Assembly: GCF_003048595.2 (NCBI RefSeq)
Contig: NZ_CP049270.1
Span: 806,001-870,000, forward strand
Length of the DNA stretch: 64,000 bases
Direction: 5' to 3'
Origin: Campylobacter concisus
GTDB lineage: Bacteria; Campylobacterota; Campylobacteria; Campylobacterales; Campylobacteraceae
This document shows positions 19,384-27,739 of the stretch, piece after piece. Below the pieces are notes generated by a model, which was not told the origin of the DNA, did no database searches, and saw only the letters and a list, made by a program, of their open reading frames with translations. The position numbers were made by a program, and so were the translations under genes. Every line of letters begins with the position of its first letter. Position 1 is the first letter of the stretch.

Positions 19384-19916
19384 AGCTTCGTGCAGGCTTC
19401 TTCTTTGCTATGGTAACAAGCCTCGTCAAGATAAATTCTCGCTTTTTTATAGTCATTTTTGTCTAGGTAGATGAGCCCAAGATCGTAGCTAGCTTCGTTT
19501 GAGCCAAGACTTACGGCTTTTTCATAAAAATATATCGCTTTTTCTAAATTTTTGTTTACACCAAGGCCGTACTCGTAGATATATCCGGCACTTCTTAGGC
19601 CGTCTATGTTGCCGTATCTGCCAGCTGTTTCAAACCAAAAGAGTGCTCTTAAGATATCTTTGCTAAAGCCTTTGCCGTCACGAAAACAAACGCCAGTTTG
19701 TTGCATGGCTAGGACATTGCCATCTTTTGCATAGTCGTAAAATCTCTTGCAAGCTTTTGGATAGTTGCCCTCGTTATATAGATAGATGGCGTCTGCGATC
19801 TGCTCGACTTCAGGATCAAGTGGTGGCTCGCTAAGGCCAAAATTTTGTGAAATTTGCTCTAACGAACATCCCCAAAATAGCAAAACACTAAACACAAAAA
19901 TGATAAATTTTTTCAT
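19365..19916 (-). CDS. Sel1-repeat lipoprotein
   Basis: Exported lipoprotein of 183 residues with signal ending LLFWGC (Cys17). The body consists of Sel1-like (TPR-type) repeats, for example ALFWFETAGRYGNIDGLRSAGYIYEYGLGV and AIYFYEKAVSLGSNEASYDLGLIY, which usually mediate protein-protein contact. No enzymatic motif. It is divergent from the operon that contains two more Sel1 lipoproteins. Confidence 0.8.
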   Translation of the reverse strand: MKKFIIFVFSVLLFWGCSLEQISQNFGLSEPPLDPEVEQIADAIYLYNEGNYPKACKRFYDYAKDGNVLAMQQTGVCFRDGKGFSKDILRALFWFETAGRYGNIDGLRSAGYIYEYGLGVNKNLEKAIYFYEKAVSLGSNEASYDLGLIYLDKNDYKKARIYLDEACYHSKEEACTKLKEMKF

Positions 19917-19958
19917 ATTTGTCCTTGAAAATTTAGGCGATTTTATCCAATTTTATCT

Positions 19959-19964
19959 TATAAT
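19959..19964 (+). promoter_or_regulatory. -10 box of the 19994-22945 operon
   Basis: TATAAT, 30 bases ahead of ATG 19994; AAAAGGAA at about 19982-19989 is the ribosome site. Confidence 0.55.
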
Positions 19965-19993
19965 GCCCGCAAATTTTAAGCAAAAGGAACGAT

Positions 19994-20314
19994 ATGGATC
20001 ATAATGCACTTTTAATCCAGCTTGGCTATAACGTCAATGAAACGACCACTGCTCAAATGTGTAGAATTTTAAACAATACTGATGGTCTTTTGCCAAAGAG
20101 CATAATTGAACTAAACGATCATTTAAAGCCGCATCTTTGTTTTGTGGCTATGAGTGGAAGTGAAGATAGACTAAAGATAAAAAATGTAGCTACCGTTAAT
20201 GAAATAAAAGAGCGAGTTGATGAGATCATAAAAAACTGGGCTAATAAATATAAAATGGAGCTAAAAAAGATAAATGAAACAACTTACTATGTAATGGGAA
20301 AGATAAGGGACTGA
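19994..20314 (+). CDS. conserved hypothetical protein, 106 residues
   Basis: I do not recognise the family. The product is soluble and mildly charged, with no signal peptide, membrane segment or cysteine motif. It opens with MDHNALLIQLGYNVNETT and contains HLKPHLCFVAMSGSEDRLKIKN. A good promoter and ribosome site precede it, and the flavoprotein gene starts two bases after its stop, so it is a real gene, translated with the oxidoreductase. A role connected with that enzyme is inference from position only. Confidence 0.75.
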   Translation: MDHNALLIQLGYNVNETTTAQMCRILNNTDGLLPKSIIELNDHLKPHLCFVAMSGSEDRLKIKNVATVNEIKERVDEIIKNWANKYKMELKKINETTYYVMGKIRD

Positions 20315-20316
20315 AA

Positions 20317-21657
20317 ATGAAATATGATATTGTAATTATTGGTTTTGGAAAAGCTGGCAAAACGCTAGCGGTTAAAGCTGCCGCACTTGGCAAAAAAGTG
20401 GCTCTTGTAGAGAGATCGCCAAAGATGTATGGAGGCACTTGCATAAATGTTGGCTGCATACCAACCAAACGTCTAATAACAGCCGCTAAAGAGGCAAAAT
20501 TTGTAAATAATAGCGTTGAAAGCGAATATTACACGCTTAGTGTGGAAAATAAGAATAAACTAATCTCAGCTTTGAATGCTAAAAACTATGCGATGCTAAA
20601 TGATAAAGAAAATATCGATGTGATCGATGGTGTTGGCTCATTTGCTAGTGAAAATAGCGTACTTGTAACAACGCCAAGCGGCGAGAAAAAGATAATAGAG
20701 GGCGATTTTATTATCATAAATAGCGGCTCAAAAGAGGCAGATACTCCTTTTGAGGTTGTAAGCTCAAATGTATTTTCAAGCCAAACTTTGCTTGATATAA
20801 AAAATTTACCAAAGCATTTTGTCATTATCGGTAGTGGTTTTATCGGTATAGAGTTTGCATCAATGTTTGCAAATTTTGGCTCAAAAGTGACTATTATAGG
20901 GCGTTCAAAACTACTTAAAAACGAAGATGATGATATAGCTAATAGCGTAAAAGAAGCTCTTAGAGTCCAAGGCGTTGAAATTTTAGAGGGTTGCGAGATA
21001 GAGTGCATTAAAGAAAATGTATTAAATTTCAAGCAAAATGGCGAGCAAAGATGCCTTAGGGCTGATGCATTTTTGATCGCACTTGGCAGAGTAGCAAATG
21101 TAGATGATTTAAATTTAAAAGCTGCTGGAGTTGAGCTAAATGAAAAAGGCTTTATAAAGACAAATGAAAATCTTCAAACAAATATGCCAAACATCTATGC
21201 GGTAGGCGACGTGCGCGGCGGAGAGCTTTTTACCTACACGAGCTTGGATGATTTTAGGATAGTTTATTCACAAATTTTTGGTGATAAAAAGAGAAATACT
21301 AAAAATAGAAGCATTCATGCAAATGTGCTGTTCACCGACACTCCACTAGCAAGAGTTGGAATAAACGCCAAAGAAGCAAGTAAATTTGGGCTAAATTTTA
21401 AAGAGCTAAAGCTTAGCATGGCAACAGTACCAGGCGCAAAAGTACTAAATCACGATGTAGGCATGCTAAAAGCTATCGTTGATGCACAAAGTGGAGAAAT
21501 TTTAGGAGCTAGCTTTCACTGCATCTATGCAAATGAGCTGATAAATGAAATTGCAATTGCTATGAATTTAAAAGCAAATGCAAATTTCTTTAAAAATCAA
21601 ATTTTCACTCATCCAAGTATCAGTGAAGCACTAAATGACTTATTTGGACAATTTTAA
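20317..21657 (+). CDS. pyridine nucleotide-disulphide oxidoreductase, RclA/mercuric-reductase-like
   Basis: FAD- and NAD(P)H-dependent flavoprotein of 446 residues. FAD site IIGFGKAGKTLAVKAA near 6-21, redox-active disulphide CINVGC in GGTCINVGCIPTKR near 41-54, NAD(P) site IIGSGFIGIEFASMFANFG near 171-189, second FAD motif NIYAVGDV near 292-299, and a dimerisation domain with the late HPSISEAL. The arrangement is closest to RclA-type enzymes linked to hypochlorite or copper stress; the substrate is unproven. It lacks the extra cysteines of true mercuric reductases. Confidence 0.85.
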   Translation: MKYDIVIIGFGKAGKTLAVKAAALGKKVALVERSPKMYGGTCINVGCIPTKRLITAAKEAKFVNNSVESEYYTLSVENKNKLISALNAKNYAMLNDKENIDVIDGVGSFASENSVLVTTPSGEKKIIEGDFIIINSGSKEADTPFEVVSSNVFSSQTLLDIKNLPKHFVIIGSGFIGIEFASMFANFGSKVTIIGRSKLLKNEDDDIANSVKEALRVQGVEILEGCEIECIKENVLNFKQNGEQRCLRADAFLIALGRVANVDDLNLKAAGVELNEKGFIKTNENLQTNMPNIYAVGDVRGGELFTYTSLDDFRIVYSQIFGDKKRNTKNRSIHANVLFTDTPLARVGINAKEASKFGLNFKELKLSMATVPGAKVLNHDVGMLKAIVDAQSGEILGASFHCIYANELINEIAIAMNLKANANFFKNQIFTHPSISEALNDLFGQF

Positions 21658-21667
21658 AAGGAAAAGA

Positions 21668-22321
21668 ATGAAAAAATATTTATTGCTTTTATCGGCTTTA
21701 TTTTTCACTGGCTGCTTAAACGTGATTGGTGTAGGACAAAAACAAGATGATTCGTGGCAGCAACCAAAGGATGAAAAAATAGTGCAAAATAAAGAGCAAA
21801 TTTCAAGAAATGCGATCGAAATTTTAATACCAAAATGCGAAGAAGGCGATACGGAAGCTTGCAACGATTTGGGTGTAAATTACGAGCTTTTAAAAGAATA
21901 TGAAAATGCTTTAACAAATTATAAAAAGGCTTGCGATGCTAAGGTGCAAGTCGGTTGTGCAAATTTGGGCACTCTTTATGAGCTTGGACTCGGAGTCAAA
22001 AAAAATCCAAAAAAGGCAATTTCGATTTATAAAGAAAGTTGCAATGGCGGAGGCATGCAAGCTTGCTATCATTTAGGCAATGCTTATAGAAAAGGTGAGA
22101 TCGTTAAGCAAGATTATTACTTAGCAATGCAAGCTTATACAAATGCATGCAATGCTGGCGATTTGCCAAGTTGTGCTAATATCGGAGCGATGTATGAGCT
22201 TGGTCTTGGTGTCAATAAAGACGAAAAAAGGGCTTATGGAATTTATAAAGTCGCTTGCTTTCGTGGGCTAAGCAAGGCATGCCCGCAGATGAAAAGACTA
22301 GGCACAAAGCTAGGAATGTAA
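21668..22321 (+). CDS. Sel1-repeat, cysteine-rich lipoprotein (Hcp-like)
   Basis: Lipoprotein of 217 residues with signal ending LFFTGC. The repeats carry regularly paired cysteines, such as CEEGDTEACNDLG, CDAKVQVGCANLG, CNGGGMQACYHLG and CNAGDLPSCANIG, spaced as in Helicobacter cysteine-rich proteins, where each pair forms a disulphide across a repeat. ATG 21668 is chosen because AAAAGGA precedes it. The next gene starts at the following base, so the two are coupled. Confidence 0.85.
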   Translation: MKKYLLLLSALFFTGCLNVIGVGQKQDDSWQQPKDEKIVQNKEQISRNAIEILIPKCEEGDTEACNDLGVNYELLKEYENALTNYKKACDAKVQVGCANLGTLYELGLGVKKNPKKAISIYKESCNGGGMQACYHLGNAYRKGEIVKQDYYLAMQAYTNACNAGDLPSCANIGAMYELGLGVNKDEKRAYGIYKVACFRGLSKACPQMKRLGTKLGM

Positions 22322-22945
22322 GTGAAAAAGGTCTTAAATTTTGGTCTTATTTTGGCTATGTGCTTTATGCTTAGTGGTTGCTGGTCGTGGCAAAAGATGG
22401 TAAGCTTTGGCTTTTGGCAAAGTGATGAAGAGGCGAGGGCAGAGCGTCTTGAGCTTGAAAAAGAGAAGATGGTGCAAAACTGCGAGAGCGGAAATAGCAT
22501 CGACTGCAACAATTTAGCCGTAAATTTTAGCAACGAAAAGGACTTTGTAAAAGCAAAAGGCTACTACGAAAAGGCTTGCAATGCTGGTCTTGCGACGGCT
22601 TGTTCTAATTTGGGTCAAATTTATGAGCAAGGGCTTGTTGATGAGCAAAAAGATCTAGAAAAGGCTCTAAAACTTTATAAACTAGCTTGTGATAGTGGCG
22701 ATGGCGTTGGCTGCTATAACGAGGCAATGGGGCTAAAATCCTACATCGAAAGCGAAAATTTAAAGACTCATAAGATAGATAGAACTAAGGCTGAGGCTAG
22801 AGTTTTAAAGCTTTTGGCAAAGAGCTGTGAGCTTGAGTATGCTCAGTCGTGCTTTTTGCTTGCAAAGCTAAGCGGCGATGAAGCAAAGGCAAATGCTCTT
22901 TACAAAAGAGCTTGCCAGCTTGGCAAATGTGTGGATAAAAAGTAA
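22322..22945 (+). CDS. second Sel1-repeat, cysteine-rich lipoprotein
   Basis: Lipoprotein of 207 residues with signal ending MLSGC, followed by cysteine-paired Sel1 repeats (CESGNSIDCNNLA, CNAGLATACSNLG, CDSGDGVGCYNEA, CELEYAQSCFLLA) and a C-terminal CQLGKC. The start is GTG 22322, abutting the stop of the preceding gene. It is probably a paralogue of the neighbour. The likely location is the periplasmic face of a membrane; the partners are unknown. Confidence 0.85.
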   Translation: MKKVLNFGLILAMCFMLSGCWSWQKMVSFGFWQSDEEARAERLELEKEKMVQNCESGNSIDCNNLAVNFSNEKDFVKAKGYYEKACNAGLATACSNLGQIYEQGLVDEQKDLEKALKLYKLACDSGDGVGCYNEAMGLKSYIESENLKTHKIDRTKAEARVLKLLAKSCELEYAQSCFLLAKLSGDEAKANALYKRACQLGKCVDKK

Positions 22946-22987
22946 TACTAGTTAAAATACTATTCTAAAAATTCGTAATAAATCAAC

Positions 22988-23008
22988 AAAGGCTCTTCTT
23001 GAGTCTTT
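22988..23008. terminator. hairpin after the Sel1 operon
   Basis: Stem of eight pairs (AAAGGCTC at 22988-22995 with GAGTCTTT at 23001-23008, one G-U pair) and a 5-base loop. It also lies just past the end of the minus-strand pseudogene. Confidence 0.55.
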
Positions 23009-23022
23009 TAAAATTTTATGTT

Positions 23023-23988
23023 TTAATCGAGAAATTCTAAAAATACCTTCAAACTTGTGCGGATCTGGCCAACATACATTTTGTTTGGAGTAGTCAGTTT
23101 CAAGACTCATATAGCTTACACCAGCTTCTTTGCTGCTTCTTTTATCTTGTTTGTTTCTATTGCATAAGTGTGACAGCCACTTAAAACGATATCTGTTGCA
23201 CCATCTGCTTTATATTCATCTACAAATTTTTAATAGCATCAGATATTGCGTCGTTTTTGTACATTACAGAAGAGGGGCGTCTTTAAGTAACGTTTGGCGA
23301 TATTTTCTACAAGGTTACCTTGTGTACTCATATTATTTTTAAATTTTTAGTTCCTGTACAGTTTTCAAAAACTACTACATCCTTGCCAAGTTCTTCTATT
23401 TGTTTTATCGATTTTTTTATATGTCCTGGGCATTCTTTAATGATAATGTGCTTTTTATGGTTTGCTTTAGACACATATCTTTTTTGTTTTAAAGCTTATA
23501 TGTATGAGTGAAACATTTTTATCTTTTCTTTTTTATCATATATAAAATCACTTGCAAATAGCACTTGGTGCATCTCTTTCTTTATTAAAAATTTCTATTG
23601 TCTCTTTTAGCTTTTCGTCTGTATTTTTTACACCAAGACATTTCTCAAGATAGTCTTTAAAATTACTCATCTCATCTATTCAAAACTCCAAACTACGCTT
23701 CTTTGTCATATTTGGAAGTTCTAGGGCATGCACTTCTAAAAAGCTTATATATCTTGTTCTTGCCATCACAGGTTATCTCACCTATGATAATATCACTAGC
23801 ATTCATATATGGATATTTTTTGGTTACAGTATATCCGTAGCTTGCTTTTATAAGCGAGCAAAGATTTCGTGGAAACTCAGCGTGAGTAGTATTTATAGGA
23901 CTTTCACCATAGGTTAAAGGCTAATTAGCACAGTACCAGTAACATAAATCAACTCCTTTGGAGAGTATATACAAAATGTGCCAATTAC
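23023..23988 (-). pseudogene. decayed 2-hydroxyacyl-CoA dehydratase/YjiM-type (HgdB family) gene
   Basis: Read on the minus strand in several frames, this stretch carries, in the right order, the landmarks of the HgdB/YjiM (double-cubane protein) family. They are GTFCIYSPKELIYVTG (about 23985-23930), PRNLCSLIKASYGYT (about 23870), EITCDGKNKIY, a coiled FKDYLEKCLGVKNTDEKLKE segment, ELGKDVVVFENCTG (about 23380), DEYKADGATDIVLSGCHTY (about 23200), SLETDYS, and the C-terminal GQIRTSLKVFLEFLD ending at 23023. At least five frame changes or stops separate these pieces, so no functional protein can be made. Cysteine contexts for the iron-sulphur cluster are still visible. Confidence 0.8.
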
Positions 23989-23989
23989 G

Positions 23990-24318
23990 TTTTTCTATTT
24001 TAATGGCTTTTGTATCTTATCTGCCGACATCTATAACTATGCAGTCTGGCTTAAATAAATGGTGAGCTTCAAACCCCTGACAAAGTATTTCGCTTGCACC
24101 AATATTTGCGTATTCTACACTTGCTCTTCCATATTCAGTAGCTACGATCGAGGCATATTGATAGCTTTTTTGTTCTAAAAATTCTTTTATATCGCGTACT
24201 ATTTTTATGGCACTAAAACTACTTGATAACAAAAAAATAGATCACAAAAATTATCTTGATTATCTAGTATTGTTACTTTTGTAGATGTTGAGCTTATATC
24301 AATACTGATGAAATACAT
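23990..24318 (-). pseudogene. remnant of the CoA-dehydratase-type ATPase activator (BadF/HgdC/YjiL family)
   Basis: Starts at ATG 24318 with MYFISIDISSTSTKVTILD, the first phosphate loop of this ASKHA-fold ATPase family. The frame breaks at the A7 run 24231-24237 and continues with IVATEYGRASVEYAN and CIVIDVG. The family motif GGQDTK here reads GR, stop, DTK, since the glutamine codon became TAA (24017-24019). About 110 residues remain of roughly 255; the part with the cluster-binding cysteines is gone and sequence passes directly into the dehydratase remnant. The 24319-24411 gap shows nothing else. Confidence 0.8.
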
Positions 24319-24411
24319 AAATTTATGTCCATAAAAATATGATTTCTATAACTAAGAACTTGAGAGAAATGTTATCTATTTGTAGCTTTTTATTAAATGA
24401 AATCTAAAATT

Positions 24412-24948
24412 TTACTTCAACCCAAAAACTTTTATATTAAAAGTAGTATGGATTTTATCCTTTTCGCCTTTCATGACGATAGGAAATTCTGTCTTTACGA
24501 TACTATCATAGCTGCTAAGCGCATCTAAAAAGTCATAAAATTTTTGTGGTGTCCTTAGAGAGCTAGTTACATTTAGGCGAAATCTAAAAAATTTCTCACT
24601 AGCGTTATTATCACTTTCTTCTATTTTACTAAGGCTCACTTCACTGAAAAATTTAGAGGCAAAATCTATAAATTTATCTTTATCAAATTTAGCCTCAAAA
24701 GCTGAAATGATAGCTCCATCTTTTTGTTTAGTTGCTTCAAGAGCTTTAAATTTGGCTTCAAATTCATTTTTTACTTTTGTGTAAGATGAGGTCTGTGAAT
24801 AATTTTGTCTAGTTAGGCTTTTAAATTCTTTTATATTTGGCACGATAAAACCAAATATCATAATGAAGCAAACTATAATAAAAGCAAATATAAAAAGTAA
24901 AAGCTTGACGGGATCTATTTTTTCTAAGCTCGTATCTTTTTTACTCAT
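24412..24948 (-). CDS. PilO-like single-span membrane protein
   Basis: Bitopic inner-membrane protein of 178 residues. A short cytoplasmic start is followed by one membrane helix (KLLLFIFAFIIVCFIMIFGFIVP, about 14-38), a helical segment rich in Lys/Glu (about 42-85) and a ferredoxin-like C-terminal part. This is the plan of PilO/GspM. ATG 24948 is chosen because GAGGGA lies just upstream. It overlaps the PilN-like gene by eight bases and is last in the PilM/N/O-like run. The resemblance is structural; sequence identity to true PilO is too low to be sure by eye. Confidence 0.55.
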   Translation of the reverse strand: MSKKDTSLEKIDPVKLLLFIFAFIIVCFIMIFGFIVPNIKEFKSLTRQNYSQTSSYTKVKNEFEAKFKALEATKQKDGAIISAFEAKFDKDKFIDFASKFFSEVSLSKIEESDNNASEKFFRFRLNVTSSLRTPQKFYDFLDALSSYDSIVKTEFPIVMKGEKDKIHTTFNIKVFGLK

Positions 24949-25462
24949 TATATCCCTCAGAATTATCAATTTTGTTTGTGCTTATAAAGCCGTACCAGCC
25001 GTTTTTACTTTGATAAAAGCTAGTATTTGAAGTCGTAAAAATAGATCTTAAAGGTGAAGCTAGAAGCTGATTAAATACATCTTTTGTCGGCGTTATACCA
25101 CGAATGATAAGTGAGTTTTTATCCATAAAAACCTCTTCAAGTGTTATGCTGTCAGGCACTAGATCAAAAAGATTGTGCAAGCTTTGCTTGAGAATAGAAT
25201 TTGAAGTGAAAATATCATTTGCAGATTCTATTTGTACGGCTAGTTTAGCCAAAATTTCATCTGTTGTGACTATTTTTTGACTAAGTTCTTTTTGCTCATT
25301 TGATAAAAAATTTATATTTTTTTCGATTGAATAATTTTTATAGAGTATAAAAAAATTTGTTGCCAAAAGAGCTACAAAAACAAAGCTTATAAGGCTTAGC
25401 CAAATTTTGCTAAAGATAGATATAAGTGGTCTTGGTTCTGGAACAATAAAGCTAAATCTCAT
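24941..25462 (-). CDS. PilN-like single-span membrane protein
   Basis: Bitopic protein of 173 residues: short cytoplasmic N-terminus (RFSFIVPEPRP), one membrane helix about 17-41, a coiled region (SIEKNINFLSNEQKELSQKI), then an alpha/beta periplasmic domain with LVPDSITLEEVFMDKNSLIIRGITPTKDVFNQLLASPL. That last block closely follows the PilN pattern of a predicted strand-helix with the (V/I)P..I.L..... L.I.G motif. It overlaps its neighbours on both sides. Confidence 0.65.
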   Translation of the reverse strand: MRFSFIVPEPRPLISIFSKIWLSLISFVFVALLATNFFILYKNYSIEKNINFLSNEQKELSQKIVTTDEILAKLAVQIESANDIFTSNSILKQSLHNLFDLVPDSITLEEVFMDKNSLIIRGITPTKDVFNQLLASPLRSIFTTSNTSFYQSKNGWYGFISTNKIDNSEGYNE

Positions 25463-26463
25463 AATATTATCTCTTCTTGCATGATTTCATTCATAATATG
25501 ATTTGTATTCACTGGATACACCGAAGTCTCCACTAAAAGCTCGGATTGCAGATATTGTAAAAAGGTTGCACTTGTTTTTGTATTTTCAAAAACAATGATT
25601 TGCTCAATAAAATCACCGCCATATAGAGGATTTTCGTAAAATTCTTTTACAGCTTTTACGATGTAATCAAACATCTTCATGTCATACCCAAAAATAGCAA
25701 CCGATTTTTCCACATTTGTAGAAGCTGGCATATTTAGTTCATAATTTAGATCTTCAAATTCTTTTGGCTTATCATCACTTAAAAAATCATCTAAACTTTT
25801 AAAATCATCAAGCGATGTTGCGTCATTTTCTTCTTTAATGATTAAGTTGTCAATATCTGTTATATCTTCTTCTTTTAGGCTTTCAGCTTCCTGGTTGGTT
25901 TCCTCAATGCCAGACATATTTAAAAAAGTGGATAACTTCATTTGTTTATCTTTAAAGATCGCAAGCGTAAACGAATGTGCATGGATATAAAGATAAAGTG
26001 TAGTTTTTGGAGAAATTCCGCGTTTTAAAAGCTCGTGAAAGAGTAGGGCAATAGGTGAGTAGATGAGATCTACACTATCTTGTCCAAATAAATTTTTATA
26101 TTTTTTTATAGCATTTAAATTTGCATAAATACTCCAGCTATCTTGCATGATAAGGCTTGTAAGATTTTTAGTATTTATATTAAATTTTTTGTATTCGTCA
26201 AAGCTAACACTAGGAAGCGCGCCTTGCGAGTCGTCGTTAAAAAAAACTGAGACATATACGCCAAAATATGTTTTTTCTTGCTCTTCTATATATTTTATGA
26301 TTTTTTCATCGATATTATCGATATTTATATCTGTAAATTTGGCATTTATGGTTTTTAAAAGTTTGCCATTTCTAAAGACTTGACCGAAGAATATGCACTC
26401 ATTGCCCTCCAACACGACGCTTAAAAAAAGGTTAGAAAAAAGCTTTTTAACGCTAAAAGACAT
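25459..26463 (-). CDS. PilM/GspL-like cytoplasmic protein
   Basis: Soluble protein of 334 residues, no membrane segment. N-terminal strands (LFLSVVLEGNECIFFGQVFRNGKLLKTI) and a middle part (LYLYIHAHSFTLAIFKDKQMKLSTFLN) look like an actin-like fold as in PilM/GspL. Residues about 180-240 are an acidic linker (LKEEDITDIDNLIIKEENDATSLDD and on). The C-terminal third returns to structured sequence. It is first in the cluster with AGGAG before the ATG. The family call relies on the two following PilN/PilO-like genes. Confidence 0.5.
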   Translation of the reverse strand: MSFSVKKLFSNLFLSVVLEGNECIFFGQVFRNGKLLKTINAKFTDINIDNIDEKIIKYIEEQEKTYFGVYVSVFFNDDSQGALPSVSFDEYKKFNINTKNLTSLIMQDSWSIYANLNAIKKYKNLFGQDSVDLIYSPIALLFHELLKRGISPKTTLYLYIHAHSFTLAIFKDKQMKLSTFLNMSGIEETNQEAESLKEEDITDIDNLIIKEENDATSLDDFKSLDDFLSDDKPKEFEDLNYELNMPASTNVEKSVAIFGYDMKMFDYIVKAVKEFYENPLYGGDFIEQIIVFENTKTSATFLQYLQSELLVETSVYPVNTNHIMNEIMQEEIIL

Positions 26464-26523
26464 AAATCTCCTAAATTTAGTGCATAATTTTCGTTATGGT
26501 AGCTAAAAAGGGATTAAATAAGT

Positions 26524-26970
26524 TTAAAACAGCTCGTTTTTAAGTTTAACGAAAATTTCTTTTGTATTTAAAGCTTCATTTTTTAGTTCATTATCAAGTA
26601 GGGCCGAGTTTTTAAGGTCGTCAAAATCCTCTATCATCACATCACACATCATCTTAATGCGTTCGCTATCAGCCTTGCTTACGCTACTTTGGCTCATTTT
26701 TTTGATACGCTCAAGATACTCTTTGCCGTTTTTTATGTATGAGCTAAATTTGATAGCAACCTTGCTTTGGTTTAGTACAGTATTTGCCATTTTGTTATAA
26801 ATATCTATATCAAGTGCTTTTTGGCTTAAATTCAAGGCTTTTTCATATTCTTTATTTTCGTATAAAAATTTTGCTTCAAGGGCGAGCTTGTAGGAGTTGT
26901 CGCTATAAAAAAATAGTCCAAATAAAACAATTAGAAAGATGGCTATAAAAATAGATAGTTTATTTTTCAT
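26524..26970 (-). CDS. membrane-anchored TPR-like protein
   Basis: Protein of 148 residues with an N-terminal membrane helix (about 5-22) acting as anchor or uncleaved signal. After it come TPR-type helices (ALEAKFLYENKEYEKALNLSQKALDIDIYNKMANTVL) and a charged helical tail. Unknown function. Its start overlaps the DUF374 gene by 11 bases, so it belongs to the upstream miaB-DUF374 transcription unit. By position it is next to the PilM/N/O-like genes. Confidence 0.75.
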   Translation of the reverse strand: MKNKLSIFIAIFLIVLFGLFFYSDNSYKLALEAKFLYENKEYEKALNLSQKALDIDIYNKMANTVLNQSKVAIKFSSYIKNGKEYLERIKKMSQSSVSKADSERIKMMCDVMIEDFDDLKNSALLDNELKNEALNTKEIFVKLKNELF

Positions 26971-27739
26971 AAATTTCGTCCAAAATTTCTCTTATCTCGT
27001 TGCTGATTTGCGGATTTTTATGCGCATATTTTTTCCACCAAATTTTTAAATTTGATTTAAAATCATCTTTGTTTTGCTCTGCGCTCTTGCCGCCATCATT
27101 TTGTGAGGCTTGCCAAAGTTCGTTTTGTATCTTCTCTTTTGCATCTTTTTGCTCCAAATTTTCCACATTAAAAGGAGCTGAGAGGCTAAAATTTATAGTT
27201 GAAAATGGCTTAGGAAGTATCATCTTATCCCAGCTTTTAAACTCCCAAAACGAGCTTGCTTCAAAATTTAGAGCATAAATTTCGCAAGATGACTTTTGTG
27301 CGATCACCGTAGCTCCGTCTGCCACGCTGTGCCTTGGTCCTCTTGGGCCATCTGGCGTGATGATGACGTCGTGGCCTTGTTTTATCTCTCTTAAAGCTTC
27401 TATTAGTGCTCTTGCACCGCCTTTTGAGCTACTGCCTCTAATAGTGCCGATACCAAACAATTTGATTATTCTGGTGATTAGCTCGCCATCTTTGTGGTCG
27501 CTGATTATCACCTTGCCTTGTTTTCTATTTTGTCTGCTCCACCACTGCCTGTAAGCAAAGCTCATAAAGCTAAGTCTGCCGTGCCAAAAGACGACGACGC
27601 AGCCATTTTGTGGTAAGAAATTTGGAGTGTAGCTCTTTTTGCAGGTTAGAAAAATGAGCCACATCAAAATGTAGATGAAAAAAACGCCCACGTTTAGGGC
27701 GAGCTTTTCAAAGGTGTTTTTAAATTTGCAGCTCGCCAT
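26960..27739 (-). CDS. DUF374 lysophospholipid acyltransferase-like protein
   Basis: Membrane-associated protein of 259 residues. An N-terminal helix (about 13-32) is followed by [17 protein letters not shown] (histidine of the acyltransferase core), [38 protein letters not shown] and the diagnostic [18 protein letters not shown]. These define the DUF374 family, related to LpxL-type and PlsC-type acyltransferases. The substrate is unknown, possibly a lipid or lipid A precursor. It overlaps miaB by 20 bases. Confidence 0.85.
   Translation of the reverse strand: MASCKFKNTFEKLALNVGVFFIYILMWLIFLTCKKSYTPNFLPQNGCVVVFWHGRLSFMSFAYRQWWSRQNRKQGKVIISDHKDGELITRIIKLFGIGTIRGSSSKGGARALIEALREIKQGHDVIITPDGPRGPRHSVADGATVIAQKSSCEIYALNFEASSFWEFKSWDKMILPKPFSTINFSLSAPFNVENLEQKDAKEKIQNELWQASQNDGGKSAEQNKDDFKSNLKIWWKKYAHKNPQISNEIREILDEIYEK

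Noticed and set aside
20586-21032. 148-residue minus-strand frame
   Set aside because: Antisense to the flavoprotein gene; no promoter or ribosome site.
23130-23511. Two short plus-strand frames in the gene-free region
   Set aside because: They are antisense to recognisable dehydratase-family remnants on the minus strand and have no ribosome sites.
22946-24411. Transfer event or mobile element in the gene-free gap
   Set aside because: No transposase, integrase, terminal repeats or target duplications; the content is explained by decayed genes.
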